Source: Blasia pusilla
Lineage: Eukaryota; Marchantiophyta; Marchantiopsida; Blasiales
NCBI GenBank assembly: GCA_050084515.1
Contig: CM114273.1
Coordinates: forward strand, 1,922,001-1,986,000
Direction: 5' to 3'
Length of the DNA: 64,000 bases
Positions 37,301-49,042 of this stretch are shown here, piece after piece. The notes under the pieces are model-generated. The model was not told the DNA's origin. It ran no database searches and was given only the letters and a program-made list of their open reading frames with translations. The position numbers were made by a program, and so were the translations under genes. The first letter of the stretch is position 1; each line of letters opens with the position of its first letter.

Positions 37301-40300
37301 GCTGCGAGAACTACTTCCCAGAGTGTTACCAGCATGTATGGTTGGGCTTGAAGATGCAGATGATGATGTCAGAGCAGTAGCAGCAGAGGCTTTGACACCT
37401 GCTGCAGCAGCCATAGTGTCTTCAGCTGGGGATGCTGTAACTATCATTCTTCTTTCTCTTTGGGACATTCTACTGGACCTCGATGACCTCAGCCCCTCCA
37501 CAAGCAGGTCAGTAACAATGTTACACACTTCTCAATGCTCTGGATGCCAATATGTGCTAAAATAATTATGCCTGCAAGATTTTGCTTTGTTGTGGAGAAT
37601 GTCCTGCAGATAACAATGATGGGAAAGGAAATCCTCTGGAAGAGGTGAGGCTTAGATTTTTGCGACAACAATGCCCTTACTCAGATTTTTGGCTAATTCA
37701 GGTTGCTTCGTGTGATCTTTTGCAGTGTTATGCACTTGTTAGCAGAACTCTATTCACAACCTGGAGTGGTTCCTAGAACAGTCATGGAAAAACCACACTT
37801 GTTGGACTTGAATGAGATAGTGACTGTGGATGACAATGGTCGGGACTCAAAAGACTCTGGTGGAGATGACCCCTTTCTGCTTGCAACTCTTGCTCCTAGA
37901 TTGTGGCCATTTATGAGGCACAATATCACATCTGTTCGTCATGCTGCTATCAGAACCCTGGTATGGGCTCCTTCGACTTTAAGTGTTCTCACTACGTTTG
38001 TTTTGGAAGGCTTGATGGCAGTCATGTGCAATGAGCTGTAAATTCTCCTCTTTGCATTTGTTTCAGTTGTTTGAGTATTTATGCTGCTTACCTCATTTTA
38101 TTTATCCATGCGTTATCAGTTGTGACATGGATTGACTTGAATTTGTTGTGATTGTGAACAGGAACGCCTTCTAGAAGCAGGAAATCAAGGTAATCTTGGG
38201 AATGGCCAGAATGGGAGCTTCTGGGCGGCTCCAATACTTGGTGATGCCCTACGACTGGTTTTTCAGAATCTTCTGCTGGAATCTGAAGAGTCAATCCTTC
38301 GTTGCTCCCAGAGAGTTTGGCGCCTTCTTTTACAGGTACTTAAAGGTCCATGTTGCACTCTTTAACCTGTCAGTTTGTTAGGAAGACAGTAGGAGAGTGA
38401 GGCAACAGGAACATCATTCAATATGAGCTGATATGATGTTTCTTTTTGTTCAAGCAGTGTCCACAGCAAGATTTGGCTTCAGCAGCAGACTCCTACTTTG
38501 GATCCTGGTTGAAACTGGCAAGCACTGCCTTAGGTTCTCCGCTGGAGGCATCAAGAATGTTCTCTCCAAACTCTCTGCCTAGAAGAAGTAGGGTGAAGAC
38601 TGTAGAAAAGATACGAAGAGGTGTAAAGGTAGGGAATGTGATTGGTGGGGAATCGAGCTGGCAAAACCAACGAGAAGCTGCCATAAAGAATAGAAATGTA
38701 GAGAATTTCAGTAGTCAATCTTCCAAGGTAGTGGTTGGAGCTGAGGGTGAGAAGTCTGTGGTGCAAATGAGAGTTGCCACAGCTTCGGCTTTGGGCATTA
38801 TGGCAGCCCATCTCTCTGAATCCATGCTTGGGACAGTTGTGAGTGCCTTGCTGGAACTTCTTGGATCTTCCTCAGGTGTTCAACGCCAGGTGCATTTAAG
38901 TGCTCTTTAATACTCGATTTCTCTGTGCCGGCTGGATCAGGAATGGAGTTCTAATTTTTTTTTTCTTCAAAATGAGACTGTATGCTAGGCACATGACAGT
39001 TAATGTTCCAAATGTTATTTCTGGTTTCAACGCATAGTCAGTTTATGTCTGCACTTCTCTGTTTGGATGGTTGCCGAGTCATTCAGCTCTTGGGCTCTCT
39101 ATGGATGGTATAAGTCATCCATTTGTTCATTGTTTGTGTGCGTTGGTTTTACAGGTAGCATCCATGGTACTTGTATCGTGGTTCAAAGAATTTCGCAGTA
39201 ATCCTGGCCAAGATGGGTCAGTGCAAGCCATGGTGGCTGTACAGCCACTCTGTTCACACCTCCTGCAGCTGCTTTCGGCTGTTGATCCAGCTCTACCTAC
39301 ACCAGGCTCTTCCCTTCCCTATGCTGAGCTTGTTCGCTTCTATCCAAAGATGAGAGGGGAGGCTGGTGCTCTCATTAAACATGCTGAAGCATCAGGATTT
39401 TCCAAAAAGCTGTTCCCCGATGGAGCACCTTCAACAGAGGGAATGAGTGCCGATGCTGCCATAGAACTAGCCATGAAAAGTGCAGTTTCAGTGGATGGGA
39501 GTGCTGGAGGGGATTCCACAGGGGATGACAAACTTGTTTCCTCTGCAGACCTGTTTGAATCTTCTCGGCAGCGACTGCTAGCAACTGCTGGTTATCTTAC
39601 GTGTGTGCAGGCAAGTATATTTGTGCAAATGCTAGTAGAAAGCTATTTGAAATCTTATGTTTGATTACATAAAATTATACTTTACCGTAAATGGGAATTA
39701 TATTACACTGCAAGTGCAAGCTGTAGCTGAAACCAGTTGTAATTACGAGTTGAGTTTTTCAATTCCACAGACATGTGATCAAAGATATACCTTTAATTTG
39801 TTCTGCAAAGATATGAAGGCATATTGATGTATTTTTTTGCTGTTGATGTCCTTTTGGTGGGTTGCTATGGTATCCTGAGTGACTTTGTAGTGTCTCAATT
39901 CTATTGAGAGTGTTTTCTAACATTTATCTGTTCAACTGATAATGTTTCCTGCAATTGTTCTGACTAGCATGGACTTGGTTTTTCAGAGCAATTTGCATGT
40001 CAGTGTTCTGGCTTCACTGGCTGGAGCAGTTGTGTGGATGGGAGGGCTGCCCAGCAAACTCAATCCCATCATCCAACCTTTGATGGCCGCAGTAAAGCGT
40101 GAGCAGGTAAAGTTTTCTTTGGTTCTTTAGTAGTGTAGTCTTGTGTATGAAGAATGAAGAAACCTTACGAGTGCTTGCTTTTTAAGGTATTGGAACGTAT
40201 CGTTCAAAATTGCTTATTTTTTGGGATAGATTAATGAATAGTTTTCTGCAACTGTTCAGGAGGAGGTTTTACAGCGCCCTGCTGCAGAGGCGTTAGCAGA

Positions 40301-43300
40301 GGTGATAGGACAATGTGTGGGCAGGAAACCTAGTCCCAATGATAAGCTTATTAAAAACTTGTCCATGCTCACATGTGCTGATCCAGTGGAGACACCCCAA
40401 GCCACTACTGCTAATGTGGCAATTCTAAGTGAGGATAATGAAGGAGGTTCCTCTGGAAAAGCAGGCAGTGGAGCTAAATCAAAAGCAGTAGCATCAACTT
40501 TAAGTGAGGAAAGGTCTAAGATTGAGGGGGCCATCACTAGGCGTGGTGCAGAACTCGCTCTCAAAGCCCTGTGTGATAAGTTTAATGGCTCCTTGTTTGA
40601 TCAACTTCCAAAGCTTTGGGACTGCTTGACTGAGTCACTTGGGCAGGGAGCCACTACTATCACTGCAGATGGATCTCATTATCTCTGGAATGAAGTTGAA
40701 CTTCCAGATCTGAAAGCAGAAGCGCAAAATTTGGTGAATAATCTTCAGGTTGGGAAAAGAAGCCTTTGTCTTTTGTTGTTTTGTTGAACTGTTTTTCGTT
40801 GTTTTATACTTTCTCAGAGAAGTATTTGGTTGTACACTGAAATATTGGTATTTCTCCACTAGAAGTTGCTAGTAGTTGTCCACTGTATCAGGACGGATGT
40901 CAATCAAAGTTGTTCATATCTACGTAGGAATTGTGCTCTTGATAGCTGATTGTATTCTGATCATGATTGGAATAGACACCAAAAGTCTTGGATCTGACGC
41001 TATACTTCTTATTTGTCTGTTACCTTCTGTTTCGATCCAGAGATTTTATGAGTAGCTGGTTGTATTTTAATAATCATTAAAACTTGTCTGGCCAGGTGGT
41101 GCGATCTGTTGCCCCTGTCTTAGATAAGGTGCTGCACCCTCAAATTCTTGGCCTTCTGCCAGCTATTTTTAGGTGCGTCTGTCATTATCATGCTATTGTG
41201 CGGCAGAGTGCTGCGAAGTGCATCACAGCAATGGCCAAGGCAATTACAGACCCTGTAATGGCAGCGGTACTAACGAAGGCTGTGCCTATGCTTGGAGACA
41301 CAACATCTGTCGAAGCAAGACAAGGTGCAGGCATACTTGTGTCTGCACTGGTTGAAGGTTTGGGATCAGAGTTAGTGGCATATGCACCCCACCTTATAGT
41401 TCCACTGCTGGGTTGTATGAGTGATACTAATTCTAATGTAAGACAAAGTGTTACCCACAGTTTTGCTGCCCTGGTGCCCCTTCTACCGTTAGCTCGTGGT
41501 GTGCCTTCCCCCCCTGGGCTTAGTGAATGCCAGGCATCTAAGAGTGCTGAAGATACCAGATTTCTGGAGCAGCTTCTGGACAATACCCAAGTTGATGACT
41601 ACAAGGTGGCAGTACCTATAGCTGCAACACTACGCAGGTAAGTCTTGCCTTTGATTGATATAAGCTGATAGCCCGGGCTCGTAAAGTCCTTCGTGGGGAG
41701 GTTTAAACATGACATTTGTATGTGGAGTGAACAGTAGTTAATGAAAAAGGAGTTTAATACTCCCAGGGAGACTTGCATCCCCTAGATAGGTATGTGAGTT
41801 CCCTAGGGTTCCTCCCTGTGTCCTATGTCTGAAAGAGTAACTGATTGAAACATAAGATCAAAACTTGACTGATTGAAATATCTCCTAGTGTATTGTGTAG
41901 GCCACACACATGTCTTTGTTGATACTGTGCTCCTAAAATTGCAGATACCAGCAAGAAGGAATCAACTGGCTTGCATTTCTCAAACGTTTCAAGCTCCATG
42001 GGATTCTATGTGATGATATGGGTTTGGGCAAAACTCTACAAGCGTCAGCGATCATTGCCTCAGATACAGCAGAACGTAAAGCAGCTTACTTTGAAACAAA
42101 GAGTGCAGACATGACCCCCTTGCCATCTTTAATTGTGTGCCCTTCCACTCTGGTTGGACACTGGGCTTTTGAAATTGAGAAGTTTATTTCAACAGAGGTT
42201 CTGAATCCACTACAGTACAGCGGAACTCCCCAGGAACGTCTTTCATTAAGGGTTCACTTCCATAAGCACAATGTTGTTGTCACCTCTTATGACGTACTAC
42301 GGAAAGATATTGACTTCCTAGGTCAGTTAGTCTGGAACTATTGTGTTCTGGATGAGGGTCATACTATCAAGAACTCGAAGTCCAAAATCACACTGGCGGC
42401 CAAACGCATTCAGGCAGAGCATCGCCTAATTCTAAGTGGGACGCCAATTCAGGTACTATTGATCTGTGATATTGTAAATGGAAACAGTTGAATATGGCGA
42501 CAACAGGATATGCAAGCCATGTGGATGGTTTACTAAAGCCTTACTAGAAGTATTTAGAAGTATATATTGGTGAGTCCCATGTAGAGTGGTTTTAGATTGC
42601 TAACAATCTTCAGACACTTTTAGCCTCTTTCTTATTTAAGTTCTTCCTGACGAATTCCTTCATGTTATACTTTGCAAGACATTTTCTTTCACATGTTCTG
42701 CATCTGTGGCTATTCGTTCACCACTTTATTTGGTATAGTTGTTGTGTCACATTCTTCTAAGTTGGTTGCGAGCTGAGGCCCAAGTTGTCTGTTGTTATGT
42801 GGATGAATATCATTTCTATGACAGACCTGTAATATAATTGTAGCAATGGTGGCTTGTTGTGATGTCTAGAACAACGTATTGGAGCTTTGGTCCCTCTTCG
42901 ACTTTCTTATGCCGGGATTTCTAGGGAGTGAAAGACAGGTATTTTCCCACACTTCCTTTGATCAGAAAATTGTTGTTGATTGAATTAGTGTATATTAGAA
43001 TCCAGTTCCCAAGGAGGCTGAATTTGAGGCCGTTAGTAAGGCTCAGTCAGTGATCACTCCATCAGAGCAAGCTTCGTGGAAGTGGTACTTAGAGAATCGT
43101 GTAGCAAAATTACCTCAAGCTTTTGCTATTAGTCTTCTATGAACCCAGACAACTGAAGGAAAAAACCGATTTGGACACTTCTGGTCTCTGAAGCAGAGAA
43201 GATCATAAATGGAAGATTATGACAGCACAATTAAGTGGGAAAATAACTTCAGATGTCTTCCCTCTTGACGTTACACCCAGTTAGTTCTCTTGGAGTGTAA

Positions 43301-45928
43301 TGGAGTTTCACACCTTCGCATACTTACTCTTGACTGTCTTGTGTCTGAAACTTTGCGGTGGTATCTGGCATTGAGAAACACAGAACTGTCCCCCCTGGAC
43401 TTTGGTCATCTCAATTTCTGGCGTCCCATGTTGCTTAGATTCAGGTTTTGTGCCTTTCTAAATTCATTTATTTCCGGAGCACTGTTTTGGATGTGTGTGC
43501 TGCACCCTAAACCTATCTGATGCTGAACAGTTCCAATCAAACTATGGAAGACCACTTTCGGCTGCAAGAGATGCTAAATGCTCTCCCAAAGAAGCTGAAG
43601 CAGGAGTGTTGGCAATGGAAGCTCTACATAAACAAGTGAGATATTTGACGCGCATATTTATAGGTGTATTCCTGAACTGTTGTTGTATGTAAAGAGCCAA
43701 TACATTGTCGCTGACGTTATGGGACTCTCAGGTCATGCCTTTCCTCTTGCGACGGACAAAGGATGAGGTGCTGGCTGATCTTCCTCCAAAAATCATTCAA
43801 GACAGATATTGTGATTTGAGTCCTCTTCAGCTGCGACTGTACGAAGACTTCTCAAGATCACAAGCGAAAAAGGAAGTTTCCTCTCTTGTTCACGCTTATG
43901 GTGGACCAGATGTTACAGAGACTCCTAATGCACCCAGTGGTGCATCTGCTCATGTTTTCCAGGTAAGATTCTGTAAAGTTGGAACCGTTTTATAGGCTCA
44001 TGTCTTGCTGACAATTTTTGGATCCAGATGAGAACATTAGGCTTCATAATAATGAATTGTGACACTGTGTTATACTCCAGGCTTTGCAATATTTGCGACG
44101 GTTGTGCAGCCATCCTCTACTGGTTTTAAATGACATGTCACATGAGAGTCTTGCGGCAATCCAGTCAGAAGTTGCGGCAATATCGGGGAAAGATGTGAAG
44201 GGTGGAATTCATGATTTGCAAAATGCACCAAAATTGCTTGCCTTGAAAGAAATATTGGAGGAGTGTGGTATAGGAGTTCAAGGAGTAGGAGGTGACAGTG
44301 GCATAGAAGGAGGCCAACATCGTGTCCTGATCTTTGCTCAACTTAAGGTGAGTTAAGCCATCTCTCCAGTAGTAAGTTACTTCTGTCTGACCATATGAGG
44401 ATATGTGGTACATAGTGTATATTATGATTAATCAGACACTTTTCGTCCTCTAATTCCATCCTCTCTATTTCGTTTTGAGAATTAAAGTATCTGAACACTC
44501 GATATGGAAATGGCAGAGCTTCTTGGACATCATCGAAAAAGACTTATTTGATGCTCACATGAAAAGGTATAATTTATTCTGGTCGGTAATTTAAGGCAAG
44601 TGTGAGAAGTGGGTCTTCGCGAAGCATGTATCTTTTCAAGATCTTTGAGTAGTTCTTTACCTCTCTTATTGCTGTCAAACTCTGATGTTTGTATTGAAAC
44701 TGATATTGTCTCGTCATTGTGACACTTGCAGCGTCACATATTTACGACTGGATGGTTCTGTTGAACCAGACAAGCGCTTTGGCATTGTGAAGGCCTTTAA
44801 CTCAGATCCTACAATTGATGTTCTTCTGCTGACAACACATGGTAAGTGTCCTGGGATCTTTCCTGGTTTCTGTCCAGGTCCCTAAAATTTCTTTTTACGT
44901 AATCTGCCCTGAACACACGTGGATCTGTATTGCAGTGGGAGGACTTGGACTGAATCTAACAGCAGCAGACACAGTCGTTTTCATGGAGCATGACTGGAAT
45001 CCTATGCGAGATTTACAGGTGACTTTCTGGACTAACCTTTGTGTACATTAAAGTTGAGCAGCTGTAATCTAAAAAGGTCAATCTCGAATGTAAATTTGCT
45101 CATTGTCTTGTGACTGAACAGATGACATGTGGTTTTACGGCACTAAAATAGTTTCCTGATCGCATTAGATAACTTTTAAGGAGTGAAAAATTTCAAATCT
45201 TGCACTCAATTTGAAGAAGAGGGTATTTTCAAACCATGGTGGTTTGCCATTGGGGCTTAGTGGAACATGAAGATAAGTTGTATCCTTGAGTGATCTTGAA
45301 TAGTTTTTGGGCTATTGCTGCATCACCATAAGGACACACTCAAAGGTGGCAATAGAAGAACTTGGACAGTTATGAACTGTGTGATTTTGTATTTGCAGGC
45401 CATGGATAGGGCACATAGGTTGGGTCAGCGTCGAGTGGTTAATGTACATCGCCTCATAATGCGAGGAACATTGGAGGAAAAAGTGATGAGCCTTCAGCGA
45501 TTTAAAATATCAGTTGCCAATACCATCATTAATGCAGAGAATGCCAGCCTGAATACTATGGACACTACCCAGCTACTTGATCTGTTTACTGTTTCTGCCA
45601 ACTCTGGAAAGGTGGGCAGATCTGACCTGGGGCTACATTTTCATGACCTGTGTTGCAAAAATTTGCGTTATTGTGAGGGTGGCGTGACCTTGTCAATTTC
45701 ATTGTGCTTTTCAATTACTAAGATTTGAAGACATTTATCGGGTGATGACAGGTGGCTTCATCCAAAAAGAGCGGGGAGGATGATGTAGATGCATCTGCTG
45801 CCACGAGTGCTGTAGGTGGAGGCAAGGGCATGAAGGCAATGCTGAGTGGATTGGAGGAGCTATGGGACCAATCACAGTACACAGAGGAGTACAATATGGG
45901 CCAATTTGTGACCCGGCTCAGAAGTTGA
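31310..45928 (+). CDS. BTAF1: BTAF1/MOT1-type TBP-associated Swi2/Snf2 ATPase
   Basis: Coding exons: 31310-31358, 31771-31865, 32804-33024, 33238-33295, 33932-34013, 34257-34603, 35002-35110, 35198-35813, 36122-36254, 37071-37139, 37296-37507, 37726-37960, 38162-38335, 38458-38889, 39155-39610, 39987-40106, 40260-40748, 41096-41637, 41945-42452, 42870-42938, 43531-43635, 43732-43962, 44081-44347, 44517-44566, 44732-44841, 44936-45018, 45399-45611, 45752-45928. The frame stays open for about 2083 aa, the family length. The N terminus ([41 protein letters not shown]) and the central part are HEAT-repeat-like. The ATPase follows: MGLGKT (1505-1510), DEGH (1616-1619), SGTPIQ (1644-1649), GGLGLNL and the motif-VI form [11 protein letters not shown] (1954-1964). 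MOT1 proteins use ATP to remove TATA-binding protein from DNA in the nucleus; the plant member is RGD3/BTAF1. No key residue is missing. Confidence 0.96.
31359..31770 (+). other. U12-type (minor spliceosome) intron 1 of BTAF1
   Basis: The intron begins GTATCCTTC, close to the U12 donor consensus GTATCCTTT. It ends with a branch-site match TTCCTTGACC (31752-31761), whose branch A at 31759 is 11 nt from the end of the acceptor AG at 31770. That spacing is typical for the minor spliceosome. The intron interrupts a codon after its first base, the phase U12 introns favour. None of the other introns I placed shows this donor. Confidence 0.85.
39611..39986 (+). other. GC-AG intron in BTAF1
   Basis: The conserved protein requires splicing from CAG (39608-39610) to AGCAATTTGC at 39987. 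The intron starts GCAAGT and ends TTTTTCAG. The surrounding donor bases (CAG before, AAGT after) are otherwise ideal, which is usual for the GC-AG minority of U2 introns. Confidence 0.85.
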
Positions 45929-46098
45929 AATCAAAAGCTGGCAGTTCAAATTTCTGAGCAACTGGCACTTGAGATATGATCCATCATACCATGTTTACTT
46001 CAAAATGTCCGGAGCGGTGCAGAAGAGATGGAACATCCAGAAACATGTGGTATCTTCATCGTTTTCTTTTTGGGTGTCCCTTGGCCTCATTCCACGTC

Positions 46099-46104
46099 AA
46101 TAAA
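46099..46104 (+). promoter_or_regulatory. Candidate polyadenylation signal of BTAF1
   Basis: AATAAA lies 171 nt after the BTAF1 stop codon. Plant genes often use variants, so this is only the best-looking candidate. Confidence 0.35.
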
Positions 46105-47803
46105 AGATCTGAACCAATTATGATCACTAGCTTTCTCGACCGCAATTTTCGCTCTACCTATGCGGTGTCATCAAGCTCTTTTGATGCAACTGAAGACTCT
46201 GGCACAGGAACACCAGTAGATTCATCAGATTAGTTATTGTGCTACTGATTGTTCATCTCATGAAGGCTAAAAGGGGCCAAGAAGTGTGTGGTTGAGCTCC
46301 TAGCTAGTGTAAAGCACTTCAGATTGTGGGAACTCCATGTGGGAAGCCTAAAATCATCAGCTGGGGGTCAAGTTTTGATGACTGAATGTGTGGTTTAACT
46401 GAACGCTGATGGGAAGCTGTCCAGTTTTCAGCTGTATGATTTGATCTAGACGGCGATCCCCTCCCCTTGGATACCCTGGGGTCTTTGGCAGGTATGATCT
46501 CTTTTCTGAGTTGGAGCAGACATGATTGAAGTAGCTCGTTGATGTGAGGTTTGACAGTCTATGAGAAGGGCAGTCCAGGTCTCTGCTAATAGTTAGCCAA
46601 GCTGTCTTTAAGGTTAACCTGAATGATCATTGTAACTAACGCTTGCCGTTCTTTTAATTCACCTTTCTTTGTCAATTGTTTTGGAAAGCAGTGGAAACTG
46701 CAGCGGGTTTGCTGTGATCGTATGGGGGCCACATGCCTAAGTCAATCAGCAGTCATTTGACTAATGTATGTGCTTTGGGCCTTATGAGAGTTTTGTCTTT
46801 CTGCTATCGGCACAAATAGTGCCTGTTTTGGTTACTTGGCTTCCTAGTGCAATCTAACAAGTGTTTTATGTAATGTTTGTGTCATTGAAGTTTCTCAACT
46901 GAAGCTTTTGAAAGTTGATTGTAGGTAAAATTTGTGATATTCAGGGATGCAGTGCTGCTGCCATGATTGAGGGGGTTATGTGCCTGGAGGATCAAGACCC
47001 CTTTCGCTGTGGAGGCTTCTGGAGATGTGATTTCTTAGGACCTACACATTTTGTGTGAGGAGCAGTTATCCTTCTGGACAGGTTTCTTCATCGGACTGTA
47101 TGAATTGCACGAGTTTAAGCTTGTTGCTGCTGTTGTGCTAAGTTATTTAAGAGGGGATGGTTTACGAATTGAGCTTTGTAGTCAGATCTTCCCCCTCCTT
47201 TTCGATTTATTTTTTTCAAGTGGGATTTATCCCACTTCTGTCATTCTGCTGAAAGTATCTTTAGTCATCAATCGGTGTATTACTCTCAATGGCACATGTA
47301 AAAGAAGGATTTTTTGCAAGCCTCAATGCAGTTGAGCTGTCCAGGTCTGGTATCCAAATTTGGAGTCTGGGATGCAACTTATTGTTGTTGAGGATTTTAT
47401 CTGTAAGACTGTTCTGCATTCGTTACAGTACAAGATACCCTGTTTGCTAGTCTCAACGATCCTCAGCCCCACGGCATTTTCTCGAGATCCCGAGCGAGAA
47501 CTTGAAAGAACATTGATGGCTCTAAATTCAGTCGTAGAGAGTCTTGTAGCTTTCCGGGTACAAGAATCGTTGCAAGGACACCAGGGTTTATTGTTATCAG
47601 CCGAGTAAAAGCAAGACGAGTGTAGTACAATCCTTGCGACGACCTCGAGGTGTTGGACAAGCGTATTGTGGCTTTGCGTTGAAGAAATCTGGGGCGGATG
47701 GCAATCTCCGTTACACGCACACAAGAAGACTGAATGACTGAATTAATCGATTACAGCCTCAATCATCCGACTGGACTGTTTAGAGGACTTCGATGCGAGG
47801 GCC

Positions 47804-47883
47804 AATCTCGGATCTGTGAGTCGATTGTGGGGTATGGCGCCCAATCTGAGATCTGAGAGAGTCGATTGTGGGGTGCGGCGCCC
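47804..47883 (+). repeat. Tandem duplication, about 40-bp units
   Basis: Units 47804-47842 and 47843-47883 share AATCT, GATCTG, then GTCGATTGTGGGGT and GGCGCCC, differing by a few substitutions and a 2-nt length change. Confidence 0.85.
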
Positions 47884-49042
47884 GAGACTTTCCGACCATC
47901 GGTGAGTACTAGTACTCGTCGATAATAAGCTATCACTTGGGGAGTACCAAGACCTGGACACAAACTACAGTAGTCTGAAGTCGCGAAGTGACGGTGCATT
48001 TCCTTTAAAATCGGAACTCTAACTACTGCCGCAGGACTATCGTAGTATTGCATGAGCAAAGGTATTTGTGGCTACAGAGCCAGTTTGCGCTGCAGGAATC
48101 AGATGTTTTGATTCCAGAGATTTTTGATGTCGCATGCAGAAGTACACGAGGTGTGAAGTTGAGAGGTAGTGGACGAATACGAAGTGGACGATAAAATGTT
48201 GCCCGAGGTTTGATGAAGTGACCAAGTACTATGGCAAGCTTGTCCGAAACGAACGATGGAAAACTTGAACAATGGACGAGAGTTAAATTCATATACAAGA
48301 AGCCAACTTTTAAATTTTTACATCATAGACGTCAATTCGTGATGTAAGGAACTTATTATTACAATATGCTACTTCTAGAAACTCTGGATCATTTCCACAC
48401 ACCAGTACAGCTTATAGCATAATGGCCCCTGATAAATGGTTTGCGTCCGATTGCTCTAGGACCAGAAGGGAGCACATTTCTAAAGCACCTTTCCAAAGTC
48501 TATCACAAAGCTGGGGATACGAGACTGGTACAAACCTCTCCAGGTGTAACAATCCCACTCCACATTTCCCCAAAAACATCACTCCGTGACTTCACTCCCG
48601 TCCTATTTTACACTGACGGAGATCATAAGTTTCTGGTACACGAAAGTGGTGGCTTCACTCGTTCATTATTCGTGAAAGCAAAAATAAGTCGGGCACTGTG
48701 AAGACTGAGAAGATGCAATGACAGGCAAAATGCCATATCAGAAATCTGCGCGCAGTTCTCCTCAAGCTCTTTAGTATCTTCGGATTTTTCTTTGTGATTT
48801 GCGGCCAATTCACAGTAATCACAGCAAGAAGATGAGAACTTCTCATAGCTCGATCTTCATATGTCCTGGTGGGAGGTGACCTGGAGAAACACATGTACCA
48901 CCAGTCGGTCAGCCCGAAGACCAAATACCTCTGTTTCCACTTAAAGCTTCAAAACACGTATCAAATGAATTCGAGTCTGATTCACAGTAGTGTCATGTCA
49001 CACCTCACAACATCCACCCAGAAAAGGTGTAGGCCCTATGTA

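Larger units (their letters stand above)
45929..49042. other. Intergenic region between convergent BTAF1 and bHLH genes
   Basis: This holds the 3' untranslated regions of both genes and perhaps 2 kb between them. Open frames on both strands (for example 47323-47724 - and 48441-48701 +) have no recognisable domains. Two direct repeat units of about 40 bp lie at 47804-47883. No RNA gene is seen. Confidence 0.6.

Noticed and set aside
45976-46233. 85-codon open frame just after BTAF1
   Set aside because: It lies within 50 bp of the stop codon and spans the likely polyadenylation signal; best read as 3' untranslated sequence.
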